Shown here piece by piece: positions 58,901 to 64,000 of a DNA stretch of 64,000 nucleotides. The stretch lies in the NCBI GenBank assembly GCA_030248225.1, contig JASANE010030014.1, forward strand, positions 1-64,000, read 5' to 3'. The translations under genes and the position numbers were made by a program. The stretch comes from Trileptium ribeirensis (lineage: Eukaryota > Nematoda > Enoplea > Enoplida > Thoracostomopsidae). Under the pieces are notes generated by a model. The model searched no databases. It saw only the letters and a program-made list of their open reading frames with translations, and had not been told where the DNA came from. The stretch's first letter is position 1, and every line of letters begins with the position of its first letter.

Positions 58901-61241
58901 TTAGGTCCGTCTATTTTCACACAGAACATTTTAATAGGAGCATAACCATCAGTAAAGCTAATATCTCAGTCTTGGAATATTTCTCAGCGGAATGTTCCCT
59001 TCGTTTCCACTACCTGATACTACTACTTATTTTACATGTTTTAAATATTGGTTTTTCGTTTAAATTATGAAGAAAAATTGGGTGGCAAACTGTTGAACGA
59101 TTCACTCAAATTTATTTTGTAACCATATGCTCTATTAGTAGGTTCTTGCATACAATCCGTCTCAGAATGAAAGATGTGTGTCTAGCTATACAGAGTTAAT
59201 CAATATGTCGCAGCAACTTTCTGGAGTTATATAATCCGTAAAAATACAAATTTACAAAACAGTTGGCTTCATTTATGACGTATTTGTTTCTAAGGCCTGT
59301 AGAACATTTTTTATGATTGATTTTGCATATTGCAATAGAATAAAGAATCTCGAGGTTTTCGTACAAAAATGAATGAATCAAACTGGACCATTAATCAAAG
59401 TAAGGTACAATAGACACGCGTTTACTTTACAGTAAGACATAATAATTAGGCATCGATATACTAAGAGAGGCATTGTCTAATACTAAGACGAGGTGTTTAT
59501 ATAAGGCTTAATATACTAAGCCTCTCACTAAACTGTGAAGCTGACGACACCGAACTCTCCGCAATAAGCTGCTCTTTTCAAGGATGTTAAGTTCTAGAAT
59601 TCTTTGCATAATATGAGTTACTGTAGATGTGCTAAGCAGAGCAATACTGCAAAATAAACAAACATATTAAACAAGCAAAGTTGTCGAAAAGTTAACATTC
59701 TGTTAATATTTTGTGCAAACTTAGTGTGATTTTTTAGAGTAACATGTCATAGTGGTAAGCCAGTGGTTAAGCCAGATCAAGGAAATGCATTTCAAAATTA
59801 TGTCCACAATTAGCGTTAGTAGACTTGACTAAATGTAACGAACTGGTCTATATTACGTTAAGTCTATTTGGCGTAAGGAAAGTTTCCACACTTGCAGGAA
59901 CACGACCTCAGAAAGTTGTAGTTGGCTTTTTTGCACATCTTCAAATAATACGCAGTGCGATTTTATACGACAATGATCTGTGACATACACTGCAAAAATC
60001 AATATTATATACATCATAGTATAGAATCCTAAGCCCCTTTATAAGATTTGCTTTGAGCAACTTTTCACAACGTCAGTGGTGGTATCGAATAAACCACCAG
60101 GGCAATCCTATGAGAACGTCGGATAGTAAAAATAAGACCTATCCCATATACAATTAATAGACAGAGGACGTGTACCAGGTTTCGGTGCAAGTCCGGATAT
60201 AGCACTGCAGTTACTGTTTCAGTGCACATGTTCTATTGCATGCACATGCATATTATCATGAAATCATAAAAGAATGTCACAGCCTCACGGCTGTAACAGC
60301 AATGTATTTAACCCTTTAATGCATACTTCGCAGTCTAATGAGAAAAAAATTATTCCTTGTAACCTTCTATGTCTGCTTAGCATAAAAAACACAATTCTTC
60401 ACACAGAATTATTCCCATTGCGCTCCGACGACCTTTTTTGGATTGTCGTTCTAGAACAACATCATGCACTTAAAGAAATATTTTTACTTAAACCATGAAC
60501 AAAAGATGAAACGAAACACACGACAAACACTATCGAACAACGCAAAGTCAACCTATTTGAACCGAATAATACACCTAAAAGCGTGTCAGTTATAAATCTG
60601 CCGTTGACGCGTTCATAACTTTTTAGCTAACCGTGCTAAAAGTACGCTAATAATAGCTGAATTTTGTAGTTTCATATAGATCAAACACGCATTGTTCGCG
60701 AAATGTTAGGATTTGATCATCTACCACCCTCAGCCAATTGAAAGCAGGCACAAATTTCAGACAACGGAGCATATGACAATCAAGTGCTGTTATTGAAGAA
60801 AATGCTGTGCAATACTTGTTTCTCATTGTAATCGGGTTTCCTGGCTCATTACATTCTGTCAATTATAACCAAAACAGTATTCTGTTTCAAATATGCTACA
60901 ATGATTCAATGTTATTGTTACACACGGAAAACAGATACAGGTGAAATACCGGAGTTAACTCTATAATATACTCGTAATATTTTCAGCTAAATTAGGCTGG
61001 CCCAGACGCATATGAGCCCTTATTAGTCCAGATCACGGAGGACTCAAGCAATACATCATGGAAATAATAGAAAAAAAACAACTAACATGAAACTCTCGAA
61101 AACCAAATACACCTGTAAACCAATGATTATAGTTTGAATAATAAATTGAGGCACTGCTGGTCTACATATTCTGATGAAAGTTATAAAAGCAGTTTCTATC
61201 CTTAACGCAGCATAAGTAAACGTTACATTTACAACAGTACA

Positions 61242-61580
61242 TTAAAGTATCTCCATTGACGCATCGACGACAACGATGTTGCTTTTCCCCAAACAAAATA
61301 AAGTGTCCCCAACTTGGTCGTATTTAACTTCTGGCGATGGCATTTTGCTGGAATCCTTATACTTTTTCGGCGGTGGTGCTGAAGAGTCTGCTGAGGATCT
61401 GGTTTCTGCACTCGGCCTTCCGCGGCTCGCAACAGGCTTGCCAACTCTCAGTAACGCGTTGCTTACTCTTGCAGTAAATTGCAATAAGGAAATAGCGTTT
61501 TTCTCCTGGTTCATTTCGCAGTGGGTGCTTTAATACAGCAGCCAGCCATTGACTACAGAAACTCCAATACAGTAATAAAC
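61242..61580 (-). pseudogene. piggyBac-like transposase, broken C-terminal fragment
   Basis: The minus-strand frame reads VSVVNGWLLY, a TAA stop, then EKNAISLLQFTARVSNALL, RGRPSA and SPEVKYDQVGD. The order VVNxWLLY, SLLxF, GRPS and VxxDxxG is that of the C-terminal part of piggyBac-type transposases before the cysteine-rich finger. The stop inside the conserved WLLY region, and loss of the finger and of the catalytic domain upstream, show a dead remnant. The family call rests on motif order recognised by eye. Confidence 0.65.
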
Positions 61581-61639
61581 TAAGTGCATATACCACTTTT
61601 TTTGTACCATAATTACGCGGTACAAAGCCATCAACATAT

Positions 61640-64000
61640 CACACTTGTCTGTACCACATCAACTTTTTGTTCCTAAAATATTCCGGTTTTCTATTTTTTA
61701 AATTTCAAGAGATTCTTTATCACAATACATTTCCAGAATCTAAGTGGCTTGCTTGCCGATATTTTCCAACTTTATGTTTCATATTCGAGAACTCGTTTCC
61801 TTTTCAAAACATTTGCTATCTCTCGCTTTATTAATTCTGAACATTTTCCAGTATCTCCATTATTAGCATTTTCTAGTTTCTCAAGTTTTCCCTTCCTCGG
61901 GTTTCCCTTTGCAAAAATTTTCTTTTCCCTACTGTCCCATTGTTCAGTTTCCCCTTATTAAAACACATTCTCGTTTTCCAATGTTTTTTTATGTTTTCCT
62001 ACTTTACTGTTTCCCAACACTCTCTATGTTAGTGATTCCTGATGTTTCTCCGATTTTTAAAATTCGCATTTCCTCAATGTCTGATTCGCAACATTTTCTG
62101 TTTTTAGTTTACCGAATTTAACTAGTTCTTCATTTCAAAATATGAGTTGTGTTTTCTGTTTTCCAGTATTGCGATTTGAATGTTTTTCCGATTTCTATCA
62201 CATCTGAGCTTATAAACCGTCGATTAAATACTTACATTTGCCAATTTCATGTTTCCTATTTCCAAACATATTTTATATTCCCAAGTTTCTCATCTCCCAG
62301 CAGTTTTCAGATTTCTACAATTTTCCGTTTCCCCATAGTTTTACGTTTCTTTTATCTATGCGCGAGTAAACTTAATGTGACCGACCAACCATCCTATTTT
62401 GTAATTTTGTATAAAATTGCTACAGAACAATTTTTGGTCAATTGAAGTTCTGGGTAAAATTGTTCGCTAACACATTGTTTGTGACTGGAATCTAACGATT
62501 TTTTGTTAGCGAAAATTTAAGTAAAATTACACAAATTTTTGAGAACGAAAATCTATCAAATTTGGATTAAACCCGCTTGTTTGCGAACATCAAGATAGAT
62601 ATTGTAGTAACCTTGCTTTTGTATTAAATTTGTTCGTCAACACTGAATAATCCAAATTTAAATGATTGCACATTAAGAAAAATTGAAAACGCCAAATTCT
62701 GTTCGAACACAAGGTCTTATTTCTGGCGCTTGCATTTGATTCTACCAACTTCTTAAGATTTTCCTGTTTTCCACTTCCCCACATGTTCTCGTTTCGCTAC
62801 GTAGCGTTCGTTCCCGAAAATTGTTCCGTGTTTTCTTTTGCAACGTATTCCCTTTCCTAGGAAAGAATTCTCGTATCTCAACATTAATCATGTTTTCCGT
62901 TCGTGTTTTCCAATTCCGATCACTTTCCCTTTTCCAAGTTTTGCGTTTCCCAACATATCGTGTTGGCCTAACTTGCTGTTTTCAAAATTTTCCTGCATCT
63001 CCACATCTATAATTTCTCCTTTACCTGTTTTACTGTTTTTCCAAGATTTTCCTGTTTCCGGATTTCCATAATTTTCCCATTTCCAAGTTCCTGCTTTTCA
63101 ATATTTCCTGTTTTCCAGCATTTTGAATCTTAGTTGTTTTCAATTTAACTAGACTTTGTTTCCGAAATGTTCTTGTTTCATGTTTCTTTTCCAACATTTG
63201 CGTTCCAAGATTTTTCGTTTCCCAAATGAGGGTCTTCTCAACATTTTTCAGTTTCATGTTTACCATTTTCGAACACTTTTCCCTTTTCCAAGTTTTTCAC
63301 TTATAAAAACTTCTCATTTACTACTTTACTGTTGCCCAACCTTCGCGTTTCCCACCATTTTCCCTAATCTCTGTTTCTCATTATTTCCTCATTTCTTAAT
63401 TTACTGTTTACCCATTTTTTTTCAGTTTTCGATTTTCCAACGTTTTCCAAAACCTAACCTTCTAATTTCCCAATTTTCCTGTTTTCAAGCAGTTTTTATT
63501 TTGCATGTTCTTTTAAATGGATTTTATTTCGAAACATTTAGCAATTTTATGTTTCTTATATCTTTACCATCTCAAGAGTGTCCCCTTTTCCAACTCCTTT
63601 CCGTTTCCCGACTGTCTATAGCTGCCCTGTATTATACCTTTTCTTGTTTCCTACTTCCAAGCACTTTACCATTTCTCTGCATTTATCGTTTTACTTAATT
63701 TCCCTTCATACCAACACCATCCAGTTACCAGCAACACAACGATCTCTAGTTTCCCAACAATTTCCAATTTTAGATAGCCAAAAATTTCCTGTTTCCCAGT
63801 TTTTATTTTCCCAGTGGTTTCTCGTCTCTATACAATTACATTTCCCGAGTTTTCCAGCTTCTTCTTTTCCAACATTTTCTCGTTTCCCAACAATTCCCCG
63901 CTTCCGGTATCGCAAAATACTCGTTTCCATGCATACCATTTAATTTTTTTCTGGTATCCAATTTCCTGTTTCCTGTTTCTCGACATTTTTCATTCTAAGA
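61640..64000. repeat. Pyrimidine-rich degenerate minisatellite
   Basis: Almost the whole stretch is built from short variants of GTTTCCCAACATTTTCC on one strand, with units of roughly 20-24 bp that have drifted in length and sequence. Strand asymmetry keeps several frames open, which explains the long but meaningless open frames. It is interrupted by the repeat at 62375-62753 and continues to the window edge. Confidence 0.85.
62375..62753. mobile_element. Truncated copy of the 23949-24443 element
   Basis: It starts AATGTGACCGACCAACCATC and follows the other copy in the same orientation (shared GAGAACGAAAAT, AATAATCCAAATTTAAAT and GTTCGAACACAAGGT) to about 62753. The right inverted repeat is missing. 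Confidence 0.8.

Larger units (their letters stand above)
53106..61241. other. Long gene-poor stretch
   Basis: Only short tandem duplications (54853-54996, 58600-58900) and scattered short repeats were seen. The open frames are below 110 codons and show no family likeness. Coding exons of a gene with long introns could be missed. Confidence 0.45.

Noticed and set aside
61749..63943. Open frames up to 180 codons rich in Phe, Pro and Ser
   Set aside because: They arise from the pyrimidine-biased minisatellite and run in several frames at once.

Overview
This is animal nuclear DNA: AT-rich, intron-rich and sparse in genes, with tRNA-derived SINEs, foldback elements, microsatellites and a large satellite. 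It is not prokaryotic or viral. Two real protein genes can be supported. The host is probably an invertebrate, because the Cys-loop receptor is strongly divergent. I cannot name the phylum from sequence alone.

Left third (1-14394): two roughly 4-kb copies of one non-coding element lie in opposite orientation at 1765-5758 (minus) and 10325-14394 (plus), with a 4.6-kb spacer between them. Each copy starts TGTAACAG and ends CTAGTACA, has no long ORF and is richer in GC than its surroundings. Each is packed with stem-loops that survive between the copies, in some cases through compensatory changes. Three stem-loops per copy share the same tip, CCGTGTCTAAACGG, on unrelated stems. This element is the most unusual thing in the window.

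A Cys-loop (nicotinic acetylcholine receptor-like) subunit gene on the plus strand is rebuilt here from eight exons between 9606 and 31234, plus a tentative exon at 9359-9453. Splice phases agree across all eight. The first exons (signal peptide and start) were not found. One 4-kb element copy sits in the intron 9738-15289, and the exon(s) at 9.4-9.7 kb lie between the two inverted copies. The introns also hold a 268-bp SINE with a perfect 14-bp target-site duplication, a foldback element, a 0.5-kb inverted-repeat element and a GGGTCCA repeat pair.

Tail-to-tail with the receptor, at 38843-41376 on the minus strand, are the last two coding exons of an unrecognised membrane protein with one transmembrane helix and a low-complexity acidic tail. 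Its 5' exons were not found. Non-autonomous element candidates lie at 35968-36716 and 44287-45199, and a degenerate roughly 150-bp tandem array at 41560-42530.

The right part (45-64 kb) has no convincing intact gene. It holds a satellite of about 30 monomers of 131 bp with higher-order structure (49180-53105), short tandem duplications, a broken piggyBac-like transposase end (61242-61580, minus) and a pyrimidine-rich degenerate minisatellite to the window edge (61640-64000).
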